Of a DNA stretch of 64,000 nt, positions 26,076 through 36,911 are shown piece after piece. The stretch's first letter is position 1. Each line of letters starts with the position of its first letter. Below the pieces are notes generated by a model, which saw nothing but the letters and a program-made list of their open reading frames with translations, did no database searches and was not told where the DNA came from. This DNA is from Apostichopus japonicus (lineage: Eukaryota; Echinodermata; Holothuroidea; Aspidochirotida; Stichopodidae): contig NC_092564.1 of the NCBI RefSeq assembly GCF_037975245.1, forward strand, positions 2,941,984 to 3,005,983. The letters are read 5' to 3'. Both the position numbers and the translations under genes were made by a program.

Positions 26076-27134
26076 CTAATCAGAAACAGGTTCAGTTACC
26101 TCCGTTTTTCGCATTGCTATGGTGATTGTCGAAGCTAACACAAAGAATGAACCAACTAAACTATACATATCTGGGGCAACATGCAAAAATATATACTGCA
26201 AAGTAAACATAAATATAACGGTTGCAGAACCAACAATTGCCACGTGAAACGTTTTCTCCGTCCACAGGGCGATCATCAAGCATACATTTGCTAGATAACC
26301 AAGTACCCCTGATCCTACTAGGAAAAAACGTATTTTGGTCGATTCTGGGAGGGTCCATCTTTGAAAGAACGTACACAAAATACAACTGGTAAACGCAGAT
26401 ACCATAGAAAAATAGAAGATAGCAATCTGTGGTTGAACTTGCTTGATACCTAATACACGTTTAAAGATGGCCGCTAATGCCGCGAACCCTGTGCCGCAGA
26501 CGGCTGATATAACCCCGTACAGATTATCGTCATGGTAGAGTGCGTGTCCATCGAAGATGATAGTCGGTTTGGACAGAAAGATAATCCCTAAGATACAAGC
26601 CACGCCAGCTCCGAGATCCAATAATGTCGGAACCTCCTTAAGGAATATCCAACCTAAGAAACCTACGAAGACCGGTTTCGACGCCACGATGGCGTTAGCG
26701 TCTCCAACGTTAATTAATTTGAAAGAGAGAATAACTAATATCATGGAGAGACAATTAACAAACCCAGTTGCAGTTAAGATAGCAAAAATACGGGCGGGAA
26801 CCTTCATGGAATATCTCCTGAATAGTATAACCGGTATGCAGCATAACATCATTGTAGTCCGTTCAATTACCGCGATCTCCATCGGGTCCACCGTCTCTGT
26901 GATGACTTTAGCTCCCAGATTACGAAAGGCATAGAATATGGTCGATAATAACACTAAAAGGAGGGATTTTCGCTCTACGATCAGCTCAAGGGTATGGTGC
27001 CAACATTTACAGAGTGCGTTGATCATAGCCTGTAGTCTTGGGCCTCTCGTTTTCTCTTTCTTCCATAGCGGCGCCTTCTCGTCCTGCCTCTCGGTCATCG
27101 AGAGATCATTCGCAGAGTGGTTGTTATTCTCCAT
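26076..27134 (-). CDS. SLC35G1: SLC35G1-like drug/metabolite-superfamily membrane transporter
   Basis: This is an uninterrupted 352-residue open frame, the usual length for the family. It has a hydrophilic N-terminus (1-55) and about ten hydrophobic segments, roughly at 57-77, 86-105, 114-135, 143-160, 171-188, 205-224, 236-256, 268-290, 296-316 and 323-341. The two halves are EamA-type repeats. The first ends with the family pattern ...GDANAIVASKPVFVGFLGW then FLKE and SKP; the second ends with a matching LGY...TEKTFHVAIVGSATV segment and a final helix running into AMRK. SLC35G proteins are multi-pass membrane proteins of the nucleotide-sugar-transporter-related clan; the substrate of SLC35G1 is poorly defined and cannot be read from sequence. 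The ATG sits in a good context (GAGATGG). A splice acceptor at 27147-27150 leaves a 12-nt 5' UTR in the coding exon, so an upstream non-coding exon is likely. A paralogue (SLC35G2-type) is the main alternative name. Confidence 0.9.
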   Translation of the reverse strand: MENNNHSANDLSMTERQDEKAPLWKKEKTRGPRLQAMINALCKCWHHTLELIVERKSLLLVLLSTIFYAFRNLGAKVITETVDPMEIAVIERTTMMLCCIPVILFRRYSMKVPARIFAILTATGFVNCLSMILVILSFKLINVGDANAIVASKPVFVGFLGWIFLKEVPTLLDLGAGVACILGIIFLSKPTIIFDGHALYHDDNLYGVISAVCGTGFAALAAIFKRVLGIKQVQPQIAIFYFSMVSAFTSCILCTFFQRWTLPESTKIRFFLVGSGVLGYLANVCLMIALWTEKTFHVAIVGSATVIFMFTLQYIFLHVAPDMYSLVGSFFVLASTITIAMRKTEVTEPVSD

Positions 27135-27146
27135 CTCGATAGTCGT

Positions 27147-27165
27147 CTGAAATTTAAGGAAGGAA
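27147..27165 (-). other. 3' splice site in the 5' UTR of the transporter
   Basis: On the minus strand the sequence upstream of the start codon reads CTTCCTTAAATTTCAG, followed by ACGACTATCGAG and then ATG. The pyrimidine stretch plus CAG is a good acceptor. It implies that transcription begins further right (beyond 27.2 kb), with a spliced leader exon that I cannot pin down. Confidence 0.45.
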
Positions 27166-28002
27166 ATAAGAACAACTTTTTCTCTGTCATCAAGTTTTGG
27201 AATAACTGCTATCGCAAATATTTCAAATGCTGCTTTAGTTTTTATACCATTATACTAGTAGTACAAGATGTCTTTCTAAATCACTTTTATTCTTTGAGTA
27301 ATGATCATTTGACATCACATGCAATTCAATCAAAACGACTGGACTACTTAGTCTAGCAAAACGTACCATTTGGTCAGCTCCTTAGTAGATCGAGCAAGAC
27401 AAAGATCAGAAGAAAAACATAAGAAGTTATGGCGCCAACTATATTTGCAATGCATTACAAATTATTCAAGGACAAATGGTGTATACCATATTGTCCCATG
27501 GTGAGCGGGTGGTCTCTGTTGTATGAGTGCAGTTAAAAGAGCACATTTAGTTGAATTCATATTTAAACCAGAAGATTAACATTAAACATATGAAGCTTGT
27601 ACTGAGAAGCGGACGTCGTCATCATCATAGGAATATTCCAGACATTAATGTATGTTCAAGGTGAATATCATAGAAATCCGACAGAGACACATTAGATTAC
27701 CAACAACCAAATTTGCCCTTGCAGTGCTTGCAGTGCTTGCACACAGGGATTTGTTTACTTAGTGACACAGTGTTGGTAGTATATCGCCAGTGCGGACAAG
27801 AGGGCAATACAGTTCGCAAACTTATTAATCACTCTGGTTAAGCAAGTAAGCAACTGAAGGCTACATAGACTACTAACTACAAAAGCAATGTTTATGTAAC
27901 AAAGGGGAAAACTTTTCTCTTTTTTTTCAACAAATTATATTCGACGACATAGGGAATTACCAATAAATACAGTGCTTTTCCCTAGCGCGCTTAATATTAC
28001 AT
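27166..28002. other. Region upstream of the transporter; no promoter identified
   Basis: The first exon and promoter of the transporter should lie here or further right. I see no convincing TATA or initiator arrangement. A small TGCAGTGCT duplication is present at 27720-27740. Confidence 0.35.
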
Positions 28003-28310
28003 TCTTGGGGGGGGGGGGGGGGGCTGGGCTATTTATTAATTTAAAATTGTTCACTTCATTCCAACTGAGCATTTGGAATGAAGTGAACAATTAAACAGTT
28101 TGCAGAAAAATGTTGAGTTGACGAGATACAATAAGTGTTCAAGTAAACATTTTGCAGAAAATTGTTCAATTGCTCATTTGGAATGAAGTGAACAATTGAA
28201 CATTTTGCAGAAAAATGTCCAATTGACGAGATATGAAAGGTTGTCAATTAAACATTTTGCAGAAAATTGTTCAATTGCTCAGTTAAAGCAACTGAGCAAT
28301 CCAACATTTT
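28003..28310. repeat. Poly-G tract followed by foldback and 105-bp tandem repeat
   Basis: After a G run (28006-28023), the arms AATTGTTCACTTCATTCCA and TGGAATGAAGTGAACAATT form a hairpin (about 28045-28092). The right arm and the following AACATTTTGCAGAAAA-type sequence then repeat with a 105-bp period (28071 and 28176). A second small hairpin (TTGCTCAGTT...AACTGAGCAA) closes the block at 28275-28300. Origin unknown; a foldback-type element is possible. Confidence 0.7.
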
Positions 28311-28617
28311 TCTGATTTTTTATGCCAAGTTATGGGGCAAAGTTTTTCTTATGATGAAGGCACTTTTAAGCTTCCGTAGATTAGCATTTTGCGTTTTAAT
28401 TGTATCATACTACTTCTATTAGGCAATTTTTTTTTAGAGTATTCAAGATCATACCAAGTTTTGTATGGTGGAGTATAAGTATCGCGAGATACAATTTCTC
28501 AAAGTGGCAAGGAATACGTGGTAAATATGACTGATTAAAAGTCAACTGTGACCAAAATTTTTCAATTTTGGGTCATTCACAACCACAGGAATATATGAAT
28601 AGGTCTAGGTAAATAAC

Positions 28618-28650
28618 AGTGCGACAGTCGGAAATTCCGACTGTCGCACT
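28618..28650. repeat. 33-bp near-perfect palindrome
   Basis: The 16-base arm AGTGCGACAGTCGGAA and its exact complement are separated by one base. No match to a tRNA or a transposon end is evident. Confidence 0.85.
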
Positions 28651-31600
28651 CCAATTTTCCAACTATCGTCAGTTTTACCAAGTTTGGGGTGAGATACCCC
28701 CACACCCCCACCCCTCTAGAGTCGTTCCTGCCAAGAGCATGCGCGAGGAAGAGATAACTTGGCCGTTCCGTTTCATAACTGTGCATTCTGCTATATGCTG
28801 GCATTGAATAGTAATCACTATCGTAGCTCCCCGCCTCCTACGCCTATGTCAGCAAGTGCTACATTGAGCTTATCTTTTTATCCCCGTTCTGGGGAAAACT
28901 TGTTTAAGTGCATTAGAATGTTGCTAGTTAACGCTTTATATATATATGGAACACACTTGTCACACTTCAAAGAATATCCAGTGACGTACTGTAAGCATAG
29001 ACAGTTGCGATCAGCTATATACCTCATCCCAGAACAACTGATGTAGTCAATAACATGGCTTCGAAGCGTAACCCATTGAAATAGGCTAAACAAAGGTGGT
29101 TCAAAATCATCCAGTTTGTACATCGTTTCCACTACTATGGCATAGTTACGAGAATAGGTATACTATTGTATGACAGAAAGACCTTCTAAAGCATTTTTAA
29201 CGGGTGTTAACATTTTTGGGGACCTCTTTATTGAATTGCTCTGACTATAAAAGGTCCCCAAAGGAAAGGAACAACAATGAAATAATAGATTTTTGTTTTG
29301 AACTTAACAGTGAAGTATATAAAAAATTATAGATAGACAATTTTTGGTCATTAAATTGATTTTTGTATTGCGCGTATGGACTTGTCATGCATGTAGGGCG
29401 GTCATAATCTAAAGATATATAATCTGTTGTCTCCTTTAGACAATAAAAGGCCTTTAAATTCACGAAATTTACATACGCACTTTTATGATAGTACAGAGTT
29501 CATAAATATTTCAACTGGTGCCAAAGCTTTGTCAATGATTAAATTCGGCTGAATATTAAAATTATAACGAAGTAAAGCTGACATGAAAAGAAATTATAGA
29601 AAGAAATAATTATGACCTGACAGATCATCGATTATACGTCATGAAGACGATATATTTTTATTAGATATATTATTTAGATAGATAGTAGATATTAGATGTA
29701 GCATTAAATATATCCCCCCCCCCCTCCTGTATAACAAATGGAACTTTAATGAAGTGAGTCCGAAATTTAATGCATAGTCTAGTCAGGACAGATGAATCAT
29801 TCAACTTCCTCCACCAAAATATTACATAGCGAAAACCTTTTTTTCAGGGTAACATAATTATGTTGATGTATACCAATGAAAGGGAGAGAGTCACAGCAAA
29901 GGGAGGGAGTCTCAAGAAGGAGGAAGGGGGTGGTTCACGTGATACACTTTATTAAATTATGAATCACAATTTGAAGGTTTTTATAACCACATGAAAATTC
30001 ATCGGAGAGTAAGTAACATGCCACTCAAGTCAACACTATTTTCGCTTCGTGATATGCAAAGAATGAAATATCCGAATTTTTGTTTTTTTATTTATTTATT
30101 TTTTAGTTGGGAAATTTAATTTTACTTTAGTCAAGCCGTAGTCAAATACATTCCAAATCTGGCAATCAGACCATATATTACAATGGTAACCCGAATTGAT
30201 ATTATATATCCGGTTACATGGTGATGATAATAACTTGTATCATTTGAAAAAAAGCTGTCGTATAAGTGATGACGTCATCTTGACGTAACAACGATAAGGT
30301 CAAATGAGTTTAGGTGAGAGTTACTCGTTCTCACATTTTAAATAAAGTGTGTATACAACAGATGCGCTATGTCCTCAGAATACATTAACAGATCTTAGCC
30401 TTTATATATGTAGCCTAGTTCAATTCATAGTTAATGGGAATACTAACAAAAACTTCAAAATTCATTTCACACGTGAACAGCTTTTTTTCTTGCTCGATAT
30501 GTTTTCTTTAATATATTTTTTTTTTAAATTTAAGTGGATCCTCATTTATATATCAAAAGCATTCAAAGATCTACCATAACCCAATCGTTCAATTCAGAAA
30601 TTTCAGAAAAAATGGTTAAAAAACAAGCACAAACAAAGAAATATGCGATCATCTAAAAGCCTTGTGAAGGTCGATTTGACATAAATTAGAATTATCTTGA
30701 AAGAGGATCTCAATCCGGGACTGTCTTCAACTTCCTCTGGTGATACATAACGATATTACCAGATATGCATAAAGATATTAACTATACATCTGAACTATAC
30801 ACAAGAACCCATATATAAATTATCTGCCAACATGTATGAATGTCGGAGTATCATTATTCTGATAATCTAAAATGTATGGCCTTCACATGCTTCCGCATGC
30901 AAGATCGACAGGGTTAACACTTTCGAAGTTAGACGAAATTTCGTAGGCAGAACAAAATCATCGATCAAAACTTAAAAAGTACTTTAAAGTGAAAGAAAAA
31001 ACGAAACTATAACTTGAAAAGGAATTTTTATTTTTTTTTTATTAATATAATTTCTTTGTCATTAATTTAAGAATCCATTTAATTATTTAATGACAGACGT
31101 ACATAAATAATAGCGTTATATCTTGAAGCGATTCACGATATCACGCGAAGGTGCAAAGAAAACAATAACATCGCAAATTATATTATTTTGTATGTATATA
31201 GCATATAACTGGAGTAACGAGTGTGTTTACATAGGAGAGCCCAGCTGTGGGGAATCAAACGTAATAACATAACATCAACTCTTTTTTGGAATGTGTCAAT
31301 GTTGCCGACTATGAACTTTAAATCATTTTTAGCTTCTTCGATGCTTTTAATAAAAGTATTAAGATTATTAAAACTGGGCAGGGTCTGTGCGACGGGTGGG
31401 AGCAGGAAGGGGAATGATATGGTGCCTTAAACTATTATAAAGGTCTTTCAGGGATGGTAATCAAAGATTTGTACTTTGTTTCCCATGTTTGTACATGTAC
31501 CGTGTTTGTGTGTTTAGGGCGGGGTATCATTGTGTAGGAGAGGGAATGTGCTTATATGAGGCAGAGACCAAGTGGCTGATGGGGCGGACGGGGGAGAGGC

Positions 31601-33889
31601 GGAGGTGAAGAGGGCGGAGGGGTGGAGGAGCGGAGGGGCTGACGGGCTGACAGGTTGACGGGATGAAGAAAGATGAGGTTAAAGTTAGAGACGTGACCTT
31701 AAAATGGCTTTGCATTGTAGGCGGAATTTGATGCGAACTGTTTCTCCCGATTTTGACAACGCAATGGCTATTAAAAGTCATTTTTTTTTGCCAATAAACT
31801 TTTGTTCACAGGATTTAATATTCACATGTAGCGTCGTCCCTCATTAAACATAGAAGATGGCTGATTTTATCTGGCATGGAAATGTCACATTCGTTCCTTT
31901 TGTTTCATTTCAATGATTTTCTAAAATGATAAAGTTCGGTGGGTAAATTCGAGATGTAAGACAAGGGTAAATATTGTCTTCATGAATCACGTCAAATTTG
32001 ACCGAGTTTCTTCAATCTGTTCAAAGGTTTGCATAGTACTCACGAAGTATATACACTGCAACCTTACCAGAAGATTGCGTATAATTATATGATTAAAAAA
32101 AATCAAAAAATCATAGTATACATTCTTATAAATTTTAATTGGAGCAAAATATGTTAACATTGTTAGATCAATGGTCAATGAAGAAAGGGGAAAAAATTTC
32201 CAAAATTTGAACATAATTGTGACTATATTGTCCAAATTTCTTGGTGACATTTTTTTCTCCATTTGGTATGAAAAATATTATTACAAGCTATAGTATAGTG
32301 TTCTTATTGTTTATACTTTTATACCAATATGGTTTCTATTAAATTCATGTAGTATCATTTCATGTAATAACCCCACCATACATTTCCCTTCAGTACTATA
32401 CCAATGGAAATGCATCTTAACACCAACATATAAATGTTATGCTTCGGTTGTTATATAAGAAATGTGTCCCCAAAACGTGTTATATGTGTAACCTATTGAT
32501 CTCCTCTCAACCCACCCCAACCACCCTACTTCACCCAACAACAGTGCCGGGTCATCTACAAGACCTAAAATGCCCAAAGTTCGAGGGGCCTCTTTAAACA
32601 CTTCCATGCTATAGACATACCAATTTTCTATTTGGAGTTTTCCCTACAACAAGTAAAAAATGTGATAGCGGGATTGGGGGGGGGGGGGGGCGACATAGCA
32701 TTTGGTGCAGCAAGTTGCCAGAAGGTGTTCATCTGGCCCACTCCTTTAATAAACCGCTCAAGCGCATCTATATGGTTTAATAATAAGTACATTCCATAGT
32801 ACATTCCATATAAACACATTTCCCTATTACCATCTCTCTCTCTCTATAGTCACTGTATATGTATACGGTATATGGAGACTGATTGTGTAAAGGATATTTT
32901 CGAAATATACTGGTCAGGCAATAGTATAACCTCACCCATACGATAGCTACACACAGACGTGATTATTAATCAATTAACTTTGATGTCGGTTGATATTAAT
33001 TAATATACCAGCTGGTTTTTCTTCTTTCATTAACCGTCTCATAGAAAAATGAATATATATATATATAGGCTGAAATGCCTCACTTGGTTGATATGTACCA
33101 TTCTACCATAGGTCAGAGAATTACAGCTCCAGACGTCAATAGTATAAAATATGACCATATTTCGCATAAGGTGCTAGTTCAAATATTCTATCAAGTCTTC
33201 ATGTCAACTGATGTGAACTGAACGAACAGGCCTGGTTAGCACTTGAAACGTGCTCATTTTGCTGGGACAAATAGGTGCTAGCAAATAGTGTAGGTGAAAA
33301 ATGTACATGTTTGTATGCACCTATACGTTTAGCCCCCCCCCCCCCCACATCATATGAGAGAACATTCACACGGACCTCACTTAAAACGTTTCCCTTCCAC
33401 CTTTAGGCGAGCGCCATCATACGAGGAGAGTACATACTTGTAACATTTTGCACCTCACGCACACGTTTGATTTACCGTGTATAGGATCTACCCTCTGTTA
33501 TGAATTCGACCCATAGTTTGGTGTAATGGGGGGGGGGGTGAAAGTTTTGGCTGTCTTCCGGTCCAGGGACGAGTATTAGGTACGAGGAGGGTTTCCCCTC
33601 CCCTTTGAGAAATATTTTGCTTCTGAAAAGGGGTTTTAGATGCAAAATGGCGCTATCATTTCCATCATTTTAACTTTTTTAACATTACAACTTTATACGT
33701 TGCCAGTGTAGGCCTATACGACTTTTCGTGACAGTGTTATTAACTATTTCAGTGGTAGGGGTGGGGCAGGGGAGAAGAAAACACGTGCCCTCATGCTTCT
33801 TATGGCCACGGCCCTGTATATATTTACGATATCAAATATTTACAAATAGTAGTACCGTACGTGTTGGTGCAAATGTAAATATGTGCATG
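28651..33889. other. No gene recognised (5.2 kb)
   Basis: AT-rich sequence with poly-C/G runs (29716-29726, 32677-32692, 33333-33347, 33529-33539), an A/T-rich stretch at 31020-31050, and a purine-rich G-dense block at 31560-31670. No splice-bounded coding sequence or TE protein was recognised. A MITE-like G-rich edge (CCCCTCCCCTTT, 33593-33606) hints at a decayed element. Confidence 0.45.
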
Positions 33890-33929
33890 TGTGCATATGT
33901 ACATATATGCATATATGTACATATGCACA
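33890..33929. repeat. 40-bp perfect palindrome
   Basis: The 20-base arm TGTGCATATGTACATATATG is followed immediately by its exact reverse complement. The surrounding 33.88-33.95 kb is an alternating ATGTGCATGT-type purine/pyrimidine tract, so slippage may have built it. Confidence 0.9.
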
Positions 33930-34109
33930 TATGTGCATGTACACGCATGTATCTTATATCTATATATTTTATTGACCCAACGGAGAAGTGTTTAGTGGAA
34001 GGCGCGGCCACTAAGTTCCATGCGGCGCATCGAACTTTGACCAAGAGCGCTTGTCAATCACTGAATCAAACAGTTAATTATACTTTGTTCAGAGAAATCT
34101 CGTCCAATG

Positions 34110-34325
34110 CTTAATACATGGCTAATGAGGAAAGTCGTCTGAGAAATAGATCTCATTTTATACATGTCATAGAAACCATACCATGTCATAGAAACCAAAC
34201 CATACCATGTCATAGAAACCATACATGTCAAAGTACGTGTTGGTGCATATGTATACGCATGGCTAATTAGGAAAGTTGTCTAATAAATAGTTCGCACTTT
34301 ATACATGTCATAGAAACCAATGGAC
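34110..34325. repeat. Short tandem duplications around ATGTCATAGAAACC
   Basis: The block ATGTCATAGAAACC occurs four times between 34164 and 34319. The flanking ACATGGCTAATGAGGAAAG segment at 34114 is repeated at 34257 with changes. It looks like a small tandem duplication. Confidence 0.7.
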
Positions 34326-34583
34326 AGGCTATCCAGTATTTATATATATCAAGGTTATAGTTAGGTTTTTTTTGCGCATATTTTATTCCGTCCCCCTGTT
34401 CATCCCTGAAAATTACTGTGCAGTGCAAAGTGAGCCCCACCCCCCCCCCCACGCCACCTCTCTCTCTCTCTCTTTCTGGATGCTCCAGTGGGTTGAAGCG
34501 AAGGGCAAAAATGAACGGAAATAACAATACACACAACTTGTGCAGGGCTAAAATGATAGAACATTAGACTGAGACCTTAGAAT

Positions 34584-35404
34584 GGCCCGCATGCGAATTT
34601 TTTCCCCCAAACTGAACTGACGCTGAAATTATTTCCTCGATTCTGATTGGCTCTCAGCGAGCACGTGATATACTTTAGTATTCAACAAGGATCCCTCCAT
34701 ACTCTGTCGATATCAGTATGATCAACACGAACAAATTCAAGATATTCACATTAGCAACTTTCCAGAACTTTTGGTAGGTATATACGAACGAAAGTATATA
34801 GTGTTCTTAACACAATAAAGCAACTATTCCCAACCACTGCTCCCATTATAGGCAGTCCTCGATCGTTGTTTACTCGCTTGACTCCGCTCTACACAACACA
34901 TGTAATGTAGCCTATTGTACTGTGTATAGTATACAAAACAATAAAACACAGTGCATTTGTAATTGTATACATGTAGCCGATGAACATATGTACGAGGTGT
35001 TTGTGTACATTCGGAGTTGCGATCATTTTAGTTTTATGATCATAAATTCAAAATGTATTCAGTCAATAAATCATGACAGGCCTAGTCGAATATGCAGTGG
35101 TCATGAAGACGGCGAGCGAGTGTGTGCCAGCCAGTGAGTGTACAAAAAAAAGGCATTTGACGATATGTCTGTGTCTTTTGACTTGTTAACTAGTTGTATA
35201 CAGCCTTATAACCTATACGTATGGAAACACAGATGTTTACCGGCACCATTAGAAGTTCTTGTACATGGTGACCTAGTATAGGCCTTCAGGTGACCTAGTA
35301 GGGATTCGTTGAGACTACCATTCCGGTTTTGATCAGCTTATCAGAATCGAGGAAATAATTTCAGTGTCAGTTCAGTTTGGGGAAAAAAAAAATCGCGGCC
35401 CGCA
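34584..35404. mobile_element. MITE-like element with about 60-bp inverted repeats
   Basis: The left arm (34584-34648) and the right arm (35340-35404, reverse-complemented) share AAACTGAACTGAC, then CTGAAATTATTTCCTCGATT, then CTGAT, preceded by a poly-T/C stretch and a GC-rich GGCCCGC end. The core (about 690 bp) has no coding potential that I recognise. Flanking duplications were not found, so the exact ends are uncertain. Confidence 0.7.
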
Positions 35405-35999
35405 TACCGTCCGGTTTTTTTAGTGAAATATTTTGGCCGAAAGGCCAGCTGGTCACTACTTCGTATATCGATTTTATCATATGTTTCAACTCACGTCCTT
35501 GTACTTAAAAAATAAATGCAAACGTTTTAAAACTCGAAAAATACAAGTGATTGTGTGTCGGTCTGTTGGGAAAATATGTTAGAAGCATCGAAACCCTAAT
35601 ACTAGACGTTAAAAGGTGATGAACAAAATACGGTATACATAAATTAGCGCCGATTGGAAGGGATGCAGACAAATTATGAAAGGAGGGTTTTATATATAAT
35701 CAACGTTTCAATTAATTTTTCTACTCAATAATATTCCATATTATACCGGTATGAATGATAGGCTGATGCGTACCAGGCTCGGTCAATTCTGGAGTTACTG
35801 GCTGTGCATACGTTAACGAATAACGCTTATCATTATGAAAGGAATTTCAACGGTGGTTGAACTTCATTATTTTAACACAGTTTTTGTGAACTTTCTGCAT
35901 CAAAGCGATTTGTTTGGCAAAGATTTGAGTTTGTTTTTTGCTATTTTAGCGATACATCATTAATGCATCTGCCAACAACAGAATGAATGATGTCATTTT

Positions 36000-36227
36000 G
36001 GAGTGTTAGCTCAGTGGATAACGCCGATGCCTTTCAATCATAACTTCCCCGGTTCGAGTCACTCCCAGATTAATGTATGTCGTCCAGTTACAGAATTGTT
36101 GGCAATTGACAGTTCTTAATCATGGGCGTTAAATATGAATGTAATGTCAGCTTGCGGCTTTGATAAGCCAATGAGGCTTCTTCGCGAGGTCCTGCTTGCA
36201 GGAGGATCTAAAATACATACATACATC
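36000..36227 (+). mobile_element. tRNA-derived SINE, family 1, copy 2
   Basis: The tRNA-like head (GGAGTGTTAGCTCAGTGG ... GGTTCGAGTCACTCCC) is followed by a body that lacks the TTCG hairpin segment found in copy 1, and by an (ATAC)n tail (36212-36227). Confidence 0.88.
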
Positions 36228-36911
36228 ATGACAACTGAGCTAAAACGGCTAGTTGGTTTTCTTGATAAAAATGGCATTCGTCCATAGCAGAATGGAATAT
36301 TTATACAAAATAGTTGTATTTCGATGAAATTCTGAATACAGAGTTTCATTTGAAATGTAGAAAATATTCAAGGATACTTCCAAATGAAAGTTTTGGAAAA
36401 GAGAGCAAAGCCTTTAAAGAAAAAACTTACAGGAAAGATATCACAGACCACATACTATAATTCACACGCTAGAGTTAGCGAGAGGTTATAAATAGGTGAC
36501 ATGCAACCATCAACCATAACTCAGTGAGAGACAAGAAATCATTGAGATGACCTTGACAGCCTATACAGTAAAGGAAAAGCGTCTAATTTATAAGATAAAT
36601 GCTACATTGCCTGTCATCGGAATAACCCTTTAACGCTTTTTTTATTATTAATAAATAAATAAATGAATATTAATAAAAACTTGCTTGCTTTCGTTTTTAC
36701 AATATCAATTGTCAGTGTCACTGATTATTGCAATGTTCTCCCAAATCCCATGAAAAATACTAAATACAATGTGCCACGAAATAGAAGTCCATAGAAGGGA
36801 TTTCACAATGACAAAGTTAACGACGTTTGTCTCGATGTTTGCCATAGAGGTGGATTTTTCTTTGATTTTTCTTCGAAATATGGTATTCATAACTAATAAG
36901 GCACTAGCAAA
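36228..36911. other. No gene recognised
   Basis: AT-rich spacer between the SINE and the minisatellite. Confidence 0.4.
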
